Shown piece after piece: positions 53,811 through 64,000 of a DNA stretch of 64,000 nucleotides. How positions within the stretch are numbered: the stretch's first letter is position 1; the number at the start of each line of letters is the position of its first letter. Below the pieces are notes generated by a model that saw nothing but the letters and a program-made list of their open reading frames with translations, ran no database searches and was not told the origin of the DNA. This DNA comes from Xylaria sp. FL1777 (taxonomy: Eukaryota > Ascomycota > Sordariomycetes > Xylariales > Xylariaceae): positions 1 to 64,000 of the forward strand of contig MU400610.1 in assembly GCA_022578965.1 (NCBI GenBank). The letters run 5' to 3'. The translations under genes were made by a program, and so were the position numbers.

Positions 53811-54862
53811 ATGGCATCCAAACCCCAGTCATGGCTTGTCACGGGTGCCTCGTCTGGCCTGGGCCAGTCCATCTCGATGGCAGCCCTGCAGGCCGGGCAC
53901 AGGGTGATCGGGACGACGCGCGACGTGGCCCAGGCCGGGAAGACAAACCCCGACTTCGCGAGCAAGGGGGGCGTCTGGGTGCAGTTGAACCCAGCGCAGA
54001 AGGACTCCTACGACCAGTTCACTAAGGTCTCCGCGGAGCATGACATCGACGTGCTAGTCAATAGCGCCGGCTACGCCTTTATTGGCGGCGTCGAGGATAC
54101 TAGGTCAGTCCCAAAGTTCCCCTCTACGTAGAGTCTAGAGGGGGGGAGGAGGGGAGACTTTCCCCATGCTAATATAACGTGTGTGGCGCAGCGAGGACGA
54201 AGTTCGCGCCCAGATGGAAGTCAACTTTTATGCACCTCTCCGCGCCGTCCGGGCCTGTCTACCTGTCATGCGGGCTAAGAGCTTCGGCCATGTGGTTCTC
54301 ATTAGTAGTGGCGCTGGGTAAGTTGGTTTTCCCTAGAGTTTCCTATACACTATATGCGTACATAAGCATAGAAATTTAGCTGATAGCTGCTGCGAATAGA
54401 TTCATAGCCCGTCCCGGACGAGGCGTTTACTCTGCCAGCAAGTTCGCCATCGAGGCAATTCACGAGTCTCTTGCTCAGGAGGTCGCGACGTTAGGTGTCA
54501 AGGTTCTGATTGTGGAGCCGGGCGCATTTCGGACTCCTTTCTCAACCCGACTTCTCACGCCGGCTGCACACGAAAGCACCGGTGGATTTAGTGAGCCCTA
54601 TAAAGGCACTGCACTCGATGTCATGGTTTCCATGTCCAAGGGGATCACCGACGTGCCTCCTCTCCACCTGCGAGGATGTCCCGACAAGGCTGGGCGTGAG
54701 ATCGTCAAAGCCGTTGATCACGGGTATGACTATCTTCGTATGATACTGGGGCCGGATTGCGTCGCTGCAATGGACCAGAAGCTTGGATCCTTGCATCATG
54801 ACTTGGAGGCTACTAAAGCGATTGCTATGTCCACGGATATCGATATCAAAGAGCGGGTATAA
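53811..54862 (+). CDS. Short-chain dehydrogenase/reductase (classical SDR)
   Basis: Three exons (53811-54103, 54192-54317, 54400-54862; introns of 88 and 82 bp, phases consistent) give 293 aa. It should catalyse NAD(P)(H)-dependent oxidation or reduction of an alcohol/carbonyl substrate in the cytosol. The Rossmann nucleotide motif TGASSGLG is at 11-18, NSAG at 84-87, the structural Asn at 109 (NFYAP), catalytic Ser137 (ISSGAG), and Tyr150-x3-Lys154 (YSASK). The PG-like turn after the active site (about 180-186, EPGAFRTPF) is also present. Residues TTRD near 35-38, after the second beta strand, place an Arg where NADP(H)-preferring enzymes often have one, so NADP(H) is likely. Length suits the extended C-terminal substrate region seen in fungal members. 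The substrate cannot be told. It sits 1.4 kb upstream of a co-oriented P450, which suggests but does not prove a joint pathway. Confidence 0.9.
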
Positions 54863-55454
54863 ATACTTAGGTATTGACATGTATTTTATCATTTTGCCTA
54901 CCTAGTATAGTGATAGAGTAAGGTTTTATTAAGTAAGTGTGAATATACTATCCATGTGACGATTTCAACGGATTGCTCAGAACGGAAAGGTATATATACC
55001 TAAGAGCGTTATATCACATGGATGTTGAGCGTGACATGACACGATAGGCATTTCGGCTGCAATGCAGGAGACTTTCCAAATTGCACTAACGAAATCCCGG
55101 GTTCATGATTTGTGTAGCGGCTCGATACGAGAGCCTATTAGGGTATTTAGTGGATACCATGGCTTGAACGTACCACCTCGGTGGGAACACGTTGATTACA
55201 GTACATGTATTATACATGATCCATCAACGTCAGCTTGCAGCTAACAAGCTTGAGCAGTCCTGGGGTGAGTGCTGGGGTCTTGCACTGCCAAGCGCGCCAA
55301 GGCTACCGAAAATGGGCTGGTGGATAGGCGGTAAAAAGCGCTAAACGCATAACCGCCGCCCGTAGCCCGTTGTTGGTACCGCTAGGTAGGTACCTAGGTA
55401 CACTAGAGGGGGTGTCCCCTCTCAAAAGTGCCACAAAGTTCTCCAAAAGTACCT

Positions 55455-55475
55455 GTCTAGGTGGCCCACCTAGAC
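55455..55475. repeat. Perfect palindrome, 10-bp arms
   Basis: GTCTAGGTGG and CCACCTAGAC are exact reverse complements around a single central C. A related CCACCTCGGTGG foldback occurs at about 55171-55182. It may be a binding site for a dimeric factor or the core of a small inverted-repeat element. Confidence 0.75.
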
Positions 55476-55598
55476 TAGAATAGAAGGCCGTTCTAGATGG
55501 GATACCCAAAGGCTACACTACCTAGTCCTAGGTTCTCTTTGAGTGCTTACGCACACGCATAGTCTGTCCACCTATTGCATTAGATGTATAGGCATATG

Positions 55599-55663
55599 AT
55601 CCAACATTGGGGACAGACATCAAGCATGTGGGGCTCAGCCTGGTGGAGAGGGAGATGTTGGAT
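55599..55663. repeat. Short inverted repeat pair ATCCAACAT / ATGTTGGAT
   Basis: Nine-bp arms (55599-55607 and 55655-55663) enclose 47 bp. A further TCCAACATT copy lies at about 55711-55719. The structure resembles the end region of a small inverted-repeat transposon, but no target duplication was identified. Confidence 0.45.
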
Positions 55664-56198
55664 TAATGGATTAATGAGCCTACATTAGGTGCGCATACTC
55701 ATACGCATAAGTTCCAACATTGAATACATGTAGCATTGTGTGTTACGCAGTAGATTTTGTTACTGTGTAGCCGAAGCTCTATTATACTGTACAGCGACTT
55801 ACACCGAGGCTTGCTTACATTACCTTGAATTTGGCAGATTCATGCTATCCCTGCGGAATGCCAATCTTGAAGCATGTCTCCCTCCACATGTCCCGAACTT
55901 CTGTTCCGAGCTATTATTGTCCCGAACACGGCTCAAGACCGAGATTAACGGGAAGACCCGAACAGAACTACGCAGCAGGGAGGTTTGGTGCTACCACGGG
56001 TGTGGCAGGTGTTCCGCATCTAGTCTAGTTCGCGCAGACGATGGTTGATGAAAGATCGGCGTCATAAAAGACCGTCTGCCTCAGTGATAGGTAGTCGGAG
56101 CTGGGGTTAGTGGCTTGCATTTATCTTGGTTGCCGCAACGCCTTCGAGCTGCCTGCAATGCAACGCCGAGAGAGGGGTGCAATAGATATATCCTGAAT

Positions 56199-56237
56199 AC
56201 ATTGTCGTTGTTGTTGTTTTCGTCGTCGTCGTCTCAT
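56199..56237 (+). repeat. Trinucleotide microsatellite before the P450 start
   Basis: TCGTTGTTGTTGTTTTCGTCGTCGTCGTC-like tract of GTT and CGT units, ending about 32 bp before the ATG at 56270. It probably lies in the 5' UTR of the P450 mRNA. Confidence 0.7.
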
Positions 56238-56269
56238 CTCTTCCTACAACCTCCGAACTAGAAAGCAAC

Positions 56270-58233
56270 ATGGAGGCCATCGCACCTGTTATTGCTGTGG
56301 TGGCTGGTGTCACGTCTCACCTTGCCTTCTTCAGAGTAGGGGAGCATCACCTGTATAGTAGCCGATACGTCTTGGCCGCCGTCTCAGCGTTTGCCATATC
56401 CATCGCGGTCCATTCTCTTTTCTTCGAACTATCCAGCGGCACCGCTGCTCTCAGAACCCTCGCTATAGCCAGCAGTTATTTCGGCGGTCTATACACCAGT
56501 CTCATTATCTACCGCATCTTCTTCCATCCCCTGAGCGGGTTCTCTGGTCCTCTCGGTTGCAAGATCTCGAGCGCTTGGTTTGCAACCTACATGCCGAAGC
56601 TAGATGCATTCCGACAGCTCGAGAAGTTGCACCAAAAGCACGGCAACTTCCTGCGGATTGGTTCAAATGACTTGTCAATCACCCACCCTAAAGCTGTTCC
56701 AGCCATCTTCGGTTACGGGTCAAAATGCCGCAAGGCTGATTGGTACGACCTGACATATCCCAGTAAGTAATTCTCAGCTTTGTCCTGTTTTCTCCCTCCT
56801 TTCCAGCAACATAATAGAATGCTGTTTTTTAAGTCTGAGTAGATCATATTGCAGAAGCTCCCTAGAGTTTCGAAACACCAGTAAATTACAGTTGACATAA
56901 TGATAACTAACTCCAATCACTGCAGTGATATCGTTGCAAAGCACGCGTGACGACGCGTTACACAGCCGGTGGCGTCGAGCGTGGAGCACAGCATTTGGCG
57001 AAAGGAATCTCCAAGATTACGAAGAGCGTATGGTTCACTATCGTGGTCTCTTGATCAAGATAATCGAAGAATCGGCAGGGAACCCACTAGACATGACGAA
57101 GTGGTTCCATTACTACAACTACGATGTAATGGGCGAACTTGCCTTCGGACGTTCATTCGACATGCTCGAGGCCACTCAGCAACACGAGGCCATCAAGCTC
57201 TACCTCTCGGGGACTGCAGTACTTGGCTTCAAGCTTCCTATGTGGTTCTTCCGCCTCGTGGTTAGCATTCCTGGCATGACTAAGAATTGGTGGGGTTTCA
57301 TGGGATACTGCGTTTCACAACTTGATAGTCGTATAAAGGTAAGTGGTTATAACGCCTTTTAACTGCCCAGCTCTAGACTAACGTGGCCTGAAGAGAAAAG
57401 GAGTAGAGAAAAAGGATATTATAGGCAACCTCCTTAACCAATTCAGCGAGAAGGGTCCCACGGGTGTGGATCGTATGCTGCTTGAAGGCGATACGCAGCT
57501 TATAATTGTTGCCGGAAGGTAAGTTGCTGGACAGAAGTCTGACTTGAGACTGAATATTTAATAATTCGGGTAATAGTGACACCGTATCGACAACTTTAAC
57601 TTCGATTTTCAGATATCTAGCCCAACATCCTCATCATATAGGTCTCTTGCGTGCTGAGATAGACCCTTTACAGCCAACCGCGCGTGGGGACTATATCTAC
57701 ACCGAATTAACAAATCTGAGACACCTTAATGGCGTTATAAACGAAGCATTGCGGCTCTTCCCACCAGTACCAACAGTCATCCCACGAATTACGCCACCAG
57801 AAGGTCTAGACATTGATGGCACATTCATCCCTGGCAATACTACCGTGTTCTGCCCTCAATACGTAATCGGTCGAAGTATGTGGTCAACCCCCCTATGCTA
57901 GCTAAATATGACTCACCATTGGCTCTAGGCTCGGATAGCTTCGCCTCTCCGAACGAATTCATCCCAGAGAGGTGGTATTCGCGACCCGAACTGATCCGAG
58001 ACGCGTCCAGCTACTCGCCGTTCTCGGCTGGTAGCTACAACTGCGTCGGCCGACCCCTCGCCCTGCTGAATATCCGAGAAGTAGTCGCACGAATCATTGC
58101 CAACTACGACATCCGCTCGACCCCCGCCGAGACCCTACGAGCATATGATGAGGGCATGCAAGAATCTTTCACCCTTGCACCGCCTGAACTCAAGCTCAGC
58201 TTTGTCAAACGCCAGGTGTCTGGATCTCAGTGA
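56270..58233 (+). CDS. Cytochrome P450 monooxygenase
   Basis: Five exons (56270-56762, 56926-57338, 57394-57518, 57577-57875, 57929-58233) with phase-consistent introns of 163, 55, 58 and 53 bp give 544 aa, a usual fungal P450 length. The N-terminus has two or three hydrophobic segments within residues 1-85, so it should be an ER-membrane protein fed electrons by P450 reductase. The Pro-rich hinge region (FFHPLSGFSGPLG, about 84-96) precedes the catalytic domain. I-helix oxygen-activation motif AGSDT is at 342-346, the K-helix ExxR at Glu400-Arg403, PERW at 456-459, and the haem-binding loop FSAGSYNCVG at 475-484 with axial Cys482. All key residues are intact. The third exon uses an AAG acceptor (57391-57393) with an ACTAAC branch-site-like string 11-16 bp upstream. 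Overall style resembles fungal P450s often labelled tryprostatin or pisatin hydroxylase-like, but the substrate cannot be inferred. Confidence 0.92.
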
Positions 58234-60858
58234 AGATTAATACCAATAGTCTGTTAGAAGGTTGTGTTATTTAAAGAGCGAAGCAAGTTGAGAAGCGTTT
58301 CATATATACTGTCAACAACAAGCTTTTGGCATCATCCTTAAGACTCAGCCAAGCCAAATACGATGGCTTTATTCGCCCAGCTAATTAGCTACGACGAGGA
58401 GAATACGATATATGTGATATGACTGAGGCGTTATCGATGACGAAGTGATGATGTGTTATCTAGGAATTTGGGTCAGGGCCAGCAGTATAATCGGCCTCGA
58501 TAGACCCCCTCTGGATCTAAGAATCAACGATATTGGATTTGCCCTTCCATTGAGCTCCTGACCTACCACACCTGTTGCATATGCATATCACTGCAAGGAC
58601 AGGAGGAGGATAGATTAGTCAATAGGCTAGCTATTGAAGCAGAGCGGTGTGCGCAGCTAAGACGCACTCACCCCTTGCATTCTTTCTCACGATGCCTTCA
58701 ACGATAGCCAGTTCAGTCACGGAGTCTTTGCTAATAAGTCTATTGAATTTCGTTCTATTTGATCGTCTCATCCGTGATATAAAATTATTTAGGTGTACTA
58801 GGGAGGGTGAGATGCATTCTATTTTCTTGTATACGGGACGGGGAGTCACCCCCTAACGCATCCTCGTTCCAGTTTACTAGCTATGCAAAGATAGGAGTGC
58901 TAATGTGTTGAAATTCCCGCGAAAACAACCTGCTTCCTTTGAAGGTTTACACACACCAGAATGTAGCGGATCATATCAAAATATTTTCTAGTACTATACC
59001 TATGCATAATGCATTAGTGGCCAGGTGTTTCAAGGCAATGGCCTCAGCAGCTAGTATGCGTAGGGCTGCTTCAGCATAACTAAAAGGAGGAAAAAGATGA
59101 AAAGGGGTTGGCCGTTTCATATTCTAGCAAAGTTCCAAAAGGAAAATCTCCCAACTGCCTGCCTATTTTAGCCGGCCCTTAAATTTTCCACTTTGTTTAT
59201 TTGCTGGGAAGCAAGGGTGATTACGTACCCTTAAATCTAGATCGGGGGGTTTTAATGTCCTAGTGTATAGGGCTAAATTTCCGACCTTTTGGAAACTAAG
59301 CATGTATACTAACTAGTATACGATTTATTTTAAGCGCCAAGTACGTAAACCCAAATAAGTAAGCTGAGCTAAATTAGCGTGAGAAAGTGTACTTTGATCT
59401 GGTGATGACAGAGACATCTGCCCAAGATGCCTCCAAAAAAATGCAAAAGTACCGTGACTACTCCACAAGAGTCCACGCAGTACGTACAACCACGTGCACT
59501 TTACCAAGCCGGTGTGCACAAGATGATCTAATCGATTTTACTTGTTTTGGATCAATATCGGTCCATACCAAAGTCTTCTGTGCCCGATCCTCACAGCACG
59601 TCTATACCAAGACTAGGTAAGCAAAAAAACCAGCATCAGGCCTCTCCATGATAATAGAGTCCATCAATACCCACCAGGACACGTTTTACATCTAAATTTT
59701 TATATCATCTTTGGACAAGGAGCGGGTAATAAATACTCGAGACAGGGATAAGGCGAGCCAAAATATAAATTACATTAGGTATGGTCTCGATCAAAATTAA
59801 TATAGTTATACGTACTACTACTCTCTACCCTCCCGAGGTAGGTAAGTAGGTAGAGGTAGGTACATAGATATTAGTGGCAACCATCCAGTTGGTACACTTC
59901 TCCCAGAATTAAATAAACGTGGCGCGCATTAGACTTTGCGCCAATGCCCCATCTCCACCAACCACAGCGTCGCTTTAGCCCGGAATAGGTAAGCAAGCTA
60001 GAAAGAGGCCGATGTCACGATGGCTGAGCTAAAATAAAATGTAACCGAGCTGTCGGAGAAAGCTTAAGCTAGGTACCTACCTAGGTAGGTATCTACTTAG
60101 ATCTATAGTCTACGTACCAGGTATCCGGACCACGAGGCCCGATCTAAATTGATCAGGCAAGTCTTGACTTGACATAATTTCTCATTCCATCATTCCTCAT
60201 GTGTCTCTGCGTGTGTATGTACATTCATTCATGGCAAAGAGAACCCTGAAAACATGCCGTAATAATGCAATAATGTGAAGAAGGACCCTCCTCGCTAGCT
60301 CGCTCGCCCGCTACCAGTTGGTTGGTTAAAGATGTTTAATAATACCCCCCTCCCATCATCATCATCGGACATCACCTTTTTTTTGTTCGTCTATAATACA
60401 CCCCATATCTGATTTCATTGTCGCTGGACTTCCGTGTCGTGTCGTGTCTACTATTCGTGAATAACCCCCATGTGGTTCTTCCGGGTGATGATGCAAGCCG
60501 GGCCAAAAACTTCGTAATGTGAAATCTGCTATGATGTAGCTGTGCCTGTGGGTTTGAGAAGTATTCTTGCTTCCTCCAACGTAGGCAGTTAGTAGCTCCT
60601 AGATCAGTATATTGTACGTGTGACTGGTAGCACTGTCTGTATGCTGATGGCAGTAATGCCTAAGTTGCGTGTTATATGTGTAATGGCCAATTCTAGCCAA
60701 CAGGGTAGAATACTACTCCTGCCCATGAGGTGAGCATTGAGATGTATCTGTGAACGGAGCAGCGTCGTGGATAAGGTATTTCCGAACATGGAACTCCCCT
60801 GCTGACCATTTCCAAGTGCTCCCATTGTATGAATGCCATGCATAACAAATAACACCCG
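58234..60858. other. Convergent intergenic region between P450 and zinc-finger gene
   Basis: No supported gene in 2.6 kb. The left end should hold the P450 3' UTR and the right end the 3' UTR of the minus-strand zinc-finger gene. Frames at 58631-58856, 59325-59620 and 60604-60905 have no domain and overlap on both strands. GGTAGGTA/TAGGTACC microsatellites occur at about 59836-59862 and 60069-60097. Confidence 0.55.
60069..60097. repeat. TAGGTACC-type microsatellite
   Basis: A CTAGGTACCTACCTAGGTAG tract, partly palindromic. The same motif recurs at 55383-55401 and in GGTAGGTA form at 59836-59862. Such tracts are common in intergenic DNA of several Sordariomycetes. Confidence 0.7.
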
Positions 60859-63076
60859 CTATGATAATCGCGCACCACCCGGGCGAGGGGGGTCGGCATA
60901 CGCAATTCCCTCGTTTAGATCCTGATCACCACTATCGTCAAGCGCCTCCAATGATGCATATGGGTTGCTCGTGGGCAACATAGAAGAAGTGGTCATACCT
61001 GGACCAACCGGGGAGCTTCTTCGCGTACCGTGCGACATAGCGTGCGATTCCATAGTCGACTGTCCCGCTAATGGACCACGCGCGCTTTCTATCGTCATGG
61101 TCACCACCGCGTTACTGCGAGTTGGAGGGGCGATAGGGCCGAAGGGTGATCCGTATGAGACTGGACAGGGTGATAGGTTGTTATCCGGCGAGTTTGCAGC
61201 TGTGATGTAAGAAAGGTAGTTAGTGTGAGCGTCTGGACTCTCTTTGTAATGGATGACGACTCGCCGAAAGAAATATTGAATAACATACCCATGGGATTTC
61301 TCATAGCACCAACTATGCCTCGAGACGTCATTGTTCGTCCCATGGAGGAGGTAGGTCCTAGGGCCTGAGGATCACCACTATATTCACCACTATGTCGCCA
61401 TGCAAGCTGTCCGCCTGCCTCAGAAGTCAAGCCCAAGCCTCCCCCACGAGCAGCCCCACTCCCGGCTGCAGAGCCGCCACCATGGCCGAGGTACCGTTCG
61501 TTGCTTGTTCGTGAGTCATTACTCTGACCACTGTTCTTGGGAGCCTCGGGCGATGGCGCATCGCGTTGTCTCGCTAGGTCTGCCTGATGCTTTTTCCACC
61601 ACTGCGGATAACCGTGAAAGAGACCAAGCTGATGTTGCGTGACCTTGTCCGATGGCATCTCATGCTTATACTTGCAGCCCTGTTGGGTGAAAGCGCATAC
61701 ACCCTCATGCACCCATTTGTCGCAGTAAATCTTGGGTCGTCGGTGACCGGGAGGCGCATTGTTGGACGAGCTAGGGCTGGGGTGCATGGGTGTTGAAGGA
61801 GTAGCGGCGACAATGTTGTCAATTCGTGACTGTAGCAATGTCTATGTTAGCCAGATTCAAGGCGTCTAGTTCATCATCGAATGGCACAACTCCTTGTAAA
61901 AGCCAAACATGGCTGGGTTGAACAGTGCTCTGTCTGCAACCACTCCTCGTTTCAGACTTTGAAGGCAAGGCATTCGAGCAGAGGGGAATACGATACAAAA
62001 TCCTACATGAATTCTACTATGGATAGGTGACCGGGAGCTACGATGTGATGCATGATCGACCATGTAGCTTACCTGGATTGTATCCGCTGGCGAAGTGGGC
62101 GTCATGGGGGAACTCTGTCGAGGAGTTTCTTAGTAGGTGGAGATATGGTGAGAAGTGGTTTAAAGGCATCTACGACCCGAAAAGAAAAAGAAAAAGAGAA
62201 GACAAAGGAGCAAGTACGTACTCGCACGACAACAGGCTCTGTATTGCTCGAATGTCCGTTTGGAGGCAGACCACGGGGTTGAGGAACCACCACCATACCA
62301 GCACAACCCTGTTGTATAGCAGCGATATTCTGCAGAGGAGGGAGCATATCAGCTGGAATCAGTCGAGTGAATTGGCCATTGCCACGATCATAGCAATAGG
62401 CGAAGCTGCCATCGAGTTGAGCATCGAGGACCGGGCCGAGATTCGGATACGACGTGACGCTGGTGGCGTGGTGGAGGTGATGATGCTGATCTACGCGAGT
62501 GTTGGGAAACGGCGTCGCGCGGATGGGCGGGTGCTGTAAGTGATGAGCAGTACCGGCAGCATCAAAGGGGTTGTACATGATGCGAGGCTGGGGTACGAGG
62601 AGGTCTTCCGCTGTCGGAGTCCGCCAGTTGGCAGAGGTGAGGCTGCGATGGTGAGTGGGCGGCGCTTGTATACCGGGTCGAACAACCTGAAGCTGGGGCG
62701 ATGTTAGTTGCTGTTGTTGCTGTTGCTGCTGGTGGTGCTGTTGGGTGTGTTGGTACTGAGCTCCGGTCAGCCGTTCGCTCGCGAGCTTATTTCGGCGGTC
62801 GTTGACTGATTGAAAGGAGTTTTTGTCCATGCTGATGGGCTGGTCGAGAAGTGTACTGGGTGTGTATTCTATATTGGCCGTCGCAACGCTTAAGCTAGCG
62901 AAGAGAGAAGAATGACGAGAGTGAACGCCGCCGGACGCAGAAGCCGACTCTGGAGAGGTGTTTCGTGTAGACGTATGAGATGGTCCAGAGGAGTAAGACA
63001 CGTCAGAGGGAGAATCAATAGCTGGACCACAAATACTGATAGAGGCAGAGGAGGTGGTTTGCAGAGAAACGTCCAT
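60859..63076 (-). CDS. C3H1-type zinc-finger protein
   Basis: Minus-strand gene with four exons: 63076-62222, 62114-62073 (42 nt), 61829-61289 and 61199-60859. Introns of 107, 243 and 89 bp are GT-AG and keep phase, giving 592 aa. The single CCCH finger is C335-x8-C344-x6-C351-x3-H355, inside a conserved block (KIYCDKWVHEGVCAFTQQGC, then KYKHEMP, then the LGLFHGYPQWWKKHQ segment). C3H1 fingers of this kind usually bind RNA or mediate nuclear protein contacts. The N-terminal 285 residues are low-complexity, Ser/Thr/Pro/His-rich with eight Gln at 116-123, ending in conserved FAYCYDRGNGQFTRLIPADM (225-244) and GMVVVPQPRGLPPNGHSS. The C-terminal tail is disordered. The small exon supplies a SSPMTPTSPADTIQ linker that runs naturally into SRIDNIVAATPSTP. 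Start ATG at 63076 is the first of the frame. The specific function is unknown. Confidence 0.85.
62708..62731 (-). repeat. CAG/CAA tract coding eight Gln
   Basis: In-frame glutamine repeat (residues 116-123) next to a His/Gln-rich stretch of the zinc-finger protein. Mixed CAG and CAA codons suggest it is fairly stable. Length polymorphism between strains is likely. Confidence 0.85.
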
Positions 63077-64000
63077 ATTGAAGAGGCGGAAGGTCAGCGT
63101 AAGGCAGGTCTCTAAGAGCTAGGCCGGTAAGGTGCTGTTTCCCACCCCCTCTCGCCAATCAGTTAAATCCAATTATAGAAAAAATAAAGGCAGCAAACGG
63201 GCAGTAAGGTATTGGCCTAGGATATAAGGCACGTGAGCCTAGACCACCGGGGGGCGGCGGTATTGCTAGTGAAGAGAGAGTCCAACGATGTCGTGGGAAG
63301 ACGAAGGCCCTGTGTGCTTTTTGACTGGATCGGGCTGTGGCGAGACGGCAGAGGAAAGACAGAAATCAAGCTTGACCAGGCCAGCCCACTGATACAGGCA
63401 CATACAGGACTAGAAACAGAGGGAGGGGTCCGATAGATGTACTCAGTCAGGCACCAGCATCAACCGGGCCCGGTGCATTTCTATCGACCCGGCGAGCAAG
63501 TGAGGCAAGCAACAAGCAAGGCAAGCAAAGCAAGCGGCTTCCGCCTTGCTCCCTGGGCCACGCTCGCTCTCGCAGTGGCCATCACGGCCGTTTGTAGACA
63601 ATCCTCAAATAAGGTTAAATGCATTAGAACGGTTACCTGCAGTTTTTTTGTCCTGTGTTTCCCACGTGACAAACGGCCCATAAACCGCCAGTTGCACACG
63701 CGTAGATACACAAGACACCCCTGGGGGATGAATTTTTTTTCGTCGTATTCTCCTAAATCTACGATGCTAACCTCGGATCTTCTTTTGTTCTCTTCTCCTC
63801 ATGTCTATGTAGCTCAGAATGGCCCCCCTTGACGCCAGCAAATCTCTAGGCAATCTTAACTGCAATGATTTCGTTTCGCCTGCTCTACCCTGTATAGAAT
63901 ACTGATATATGCCGTCATTCCGTAACCCCGAAGAAATATGTACCATAATTTCATTTTTGTTTTGGGTCGATGAAGAAGCTTTACTGGCTTATTATCTGAT
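63077..64000. other. Upstream region of the zinc-finger gene
   Basis: It probably contains the 5' UTR and promoter of the minus-strand gene. A frame at 63437-63832 (+) has no domain and is interrupted composition-wise, so it is not called. A short ATG frame at 63818 (MAPLDASKSLGNLNCNDF...) stops after 28 codons and could at most be a first exon of a gene beyond the window. Confidence 0.5.

Larger units (their letters stand above)
54863..56269. other. SDR-P450 intergenic region
   Basis: No supported gene; frames at 55062-55244 and 55740-56048 have no domain. It is rich in foldbacks and microsatellites: TAGGTAGGTACCTAGGTAC at 55383-55401, a perfect palindrome at 55455-55475, an inverted pair at 55599-55607 and 55655-55663, and a GTT/CGT trinucleotide tract at 56199-56237 just upstream of the P450 start. 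This could be a small non-autonomous element inserted in the promoter region. Confidence 0.5.

Noticed and set aside
61866..62105. 79-codon minus-strand frame starting MTPTSPADTIQ
   Set aside because: Only its first 11 codons are coding, as part of the 42-nt exon of the zinc-finger gene; the rest lies in the following intron.
62027..62539. 170-codon + strand frame
   Set aside because: Antisense shadow of the first exon of the zinc-finger gene.
63437..63832. 131-codon + strand frame upstream of the zinc-finger gene
   Set aside because: No domain, and an overlapping minus-strand frame of similar quality; more likely promoter or UTR sequence.
43111..64000. tRNA, rRNA or CRISPR features
   Set aside because: Searched by eye for T-loop GGTTCGA-type strings with matching stems and for regularly spaced repeats. 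The candidates near 45130 and 49815 do not fold as tRNA, and no spaced repeats exist.

Overview
The window looks like the nuclear genome of a filamentous ascomycete (Pezizomycotina, possibly Sordariomycetes). The evidence is short GT-AG introns of about 50-240 bp in every intact gene, fungal-restricted families (a rhodopsin-like integral membrane protein and a C3H1 zinc-finger protein with a long disordered N-terminus), TAGGTACC-type microsatellites, and a very long AT-rich block with the look of repeat-induced point mutation (RIP). I could not resolve the genus.

Layout. Bases 1 to about 43,110 are one AT-rich, stop-riddled block with no intact gene. It is made of decayed mobile elements and dispersed or tandem repeats. 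The clearest relic is a Tad1-like LINE on the + strand (about 31.9-37.0 kb). Its ORF1 zinc knuckles and its reverse transcriptase core can still be read, with key residues lost through C-to-T and G-to-A changes. Two dispersed repeat families (R1, three copies; R2, two copies) and a degenerate tandem array of roughly 100-125 bp period (40.64-41.17 kb) are also visible. Surviving cytosines sit almost only after a purine (ApC, GpC), and surviving CpA is common. This is not the plain CpA signature of textbook RIP.

The block ends abruptly near 43.1 kb, just after three 11-bp units containing ATCGAT. From there to 64 kb base composition is ordinary, with five intact genes: a seven-helix rhodopsin-like membrane protein (45.92-47.37 kb, +, 411 aa), a conserved fungal protein of unknown function with an N-terminal membrane anchor (49.14-50.01 kb, +, 265 aa), a short-chain dehydrogenase/reductase (53.81-54.86 kb, +, 293 aa), a cytochrome P450 (56.27-58.23 kb, +, 544 aa) and a C3H1 zinc-finger protein (60.86-63.08 kb, -, 592 aa). 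Exon joins were worked out by reading frame and splice-site phase. Between them lie two probable gene remnants (a phosphotransferase-like fragment near 48 kb and an unidentified interrupted frame near 51 kb) and long gene-free spacers.

The SDR and P450 are adjacent and co-oriented, and could act in the same oxidative pathway. No polyketide synthase, NRPS, terpene cyclase or pathway regulator is visible, so calling this a biosynthetic cluster would be inference. The zinc-finger gene is probably a conserved housekeeping or regulatory gene marking the return to core genome.
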